Shown in pieces: positions 5,416-5,613 of a stretch of DNA of 5,613 nt (position 1 is its first letter; each line of letters opens with the position of its first letter). The notes under the pieces are model-generated. The model did not search any database, had not been told where the DNA came from, and was given only the letters and a program-made list of their open reading frames with translations. The stretch is taken from NCBI GenBank assembly GCA_052031065.1, contig JBPEXY010000176.1:1-5613 (forward strand), read 5' to 3'. Position numbers and translations under genes: made by a program. Source of the DNA: JBPEXY01 sp052031065. Its GTDB lineage: Bacteria; Pseudomonadota; Gammaproteobacteria; Immundisolibacterales; Immundisolibacteraceae.

Positions 5416-5613
5416 CTAGCCGAAACTAACCACAGCGGGGACGCATGCCTCAAGTTCGGTCAGTTTTTCCATCACTGTCCAGCTAGCCTGCTCCATCACC
5501 TGCAACCGACTGAGCATTTCGTCCACGTCATCCGCCTGTTTGGCCCGAATCGCCGCGAGGCCATTCTCATGCACCTGCTTGTGGGGCTCTTCAAGGGCCT
5601 TGAACGCCGGGGA
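5416..5613 (-). CDS. C-terminal part of a CZB (chemoreceptor zinc-binding) domain protein, 5' end outside window
   Basis: The frame is open from the right edge to a TAG at 5416-5418, giving 65 residues of a protein that starts beyond the window. The visible part begins SPAFKALEEPHKQVH and continues as a mainly helical segment to TELEACVPAVVSFG. A phrase of the form F-x-x-LE-x-PH-x-x-xH is characteristic of the last part of the CZB domain. Its histidine (window residues 11 and 15 form the HxxxH) helps bind zinc together with upstream His and Cys residues not seen here. CZB domains sense zinc or oxidants and sit at the C terminus of soluble chemoreceptors such as TlpD, or at the N terminus of the diguanylate cyclase DgcZ. 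The C-terminal position here favours a chemoreceptor, but the signalling domain is not visible, so the full identity is open. It lies upstream of, and in the same direction as, the cytochrome pseudogene, 225 bases away. Confidence 0.75.
   Translation of the reverse strand, partial: SPAFKALEEPHKQVHENGLAAIRAKQADDVDEMLSRLQVMEQASWTVMEKLTELEACVPAVVSFG

Overview
The window looks like chromosomal DNA from a proteobacterium, most likely a gammaproteobacterium. This rests on the style of the proteins (a PIN-PhoH protein with proteobacterial-type motifs, a CZB chemoreceptor-type domain and a CxxCH cytochrome), on good Shine-Dalgarno sites and on fairly high G+C in the intact genes. No lower rank can be supported. 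There are no RNA genes, insertion sequences, CRISPR arrays or phage genes.

Layout, left to right. Positions 2-1330 (+) hold most of a PIN-PhoH fusion protein whose first residues lie off the left edge. It converges, with only 12 bases between stop codons, on a three-gene minus-strand operon read from 4451 down to 1343. The operon encodes E1 alpha (4451-3465), E1 beta (3468-2497) and a single-lipoyl-domain E2 acyltransferase (2491-1343) of a 2-oxoacid/acetoin dehydrogenase complex. The genes are packed as one translation unit: a 4-base ATGA overlap between alpha and beta with a perfect AGGAGG, then a 5-base gap to E2. No dihydrolipoamide dehydrogenase (E3) is present, so the complex probably borrows one encoded elsewhere.

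Upstream of the operon is a gene-free stretch of about 300 bases (4452-4756) with a compound inverted repeat. Beyond it, also on the minus strand, is a broken gene for a small secreted c-type cytochrome (5190-4757). Its signal peptide, heme site and C-terminal domain are all recognisable. However, an amber stop separates the signal peptide from the rest, and a one-base frameshift sits exactly at the CxxCH motif. Several usually conserved residues are also changed, and the surrounding DNA is AT-rich compared with the intact genes. At the right edge (5613-5416, minus) is the last part of a protein ending in a CZB zinc-binding domain, probably a soluble chemoreceptor or related sensor.

The dehydrogenase operon is one functional module: E1 decarboxylates the oxoacid (or cleaves acetoin) with thiamine diphosphate, E2 carries the acyl group on a lipoyl arm to CoA, and an external E3 reoxidises the arm. 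I see no functional link between it and the flanking genes. The most informative unexpected item is the cytochrome pseudogene. I found no convincing evidence of an undescribed biological system.
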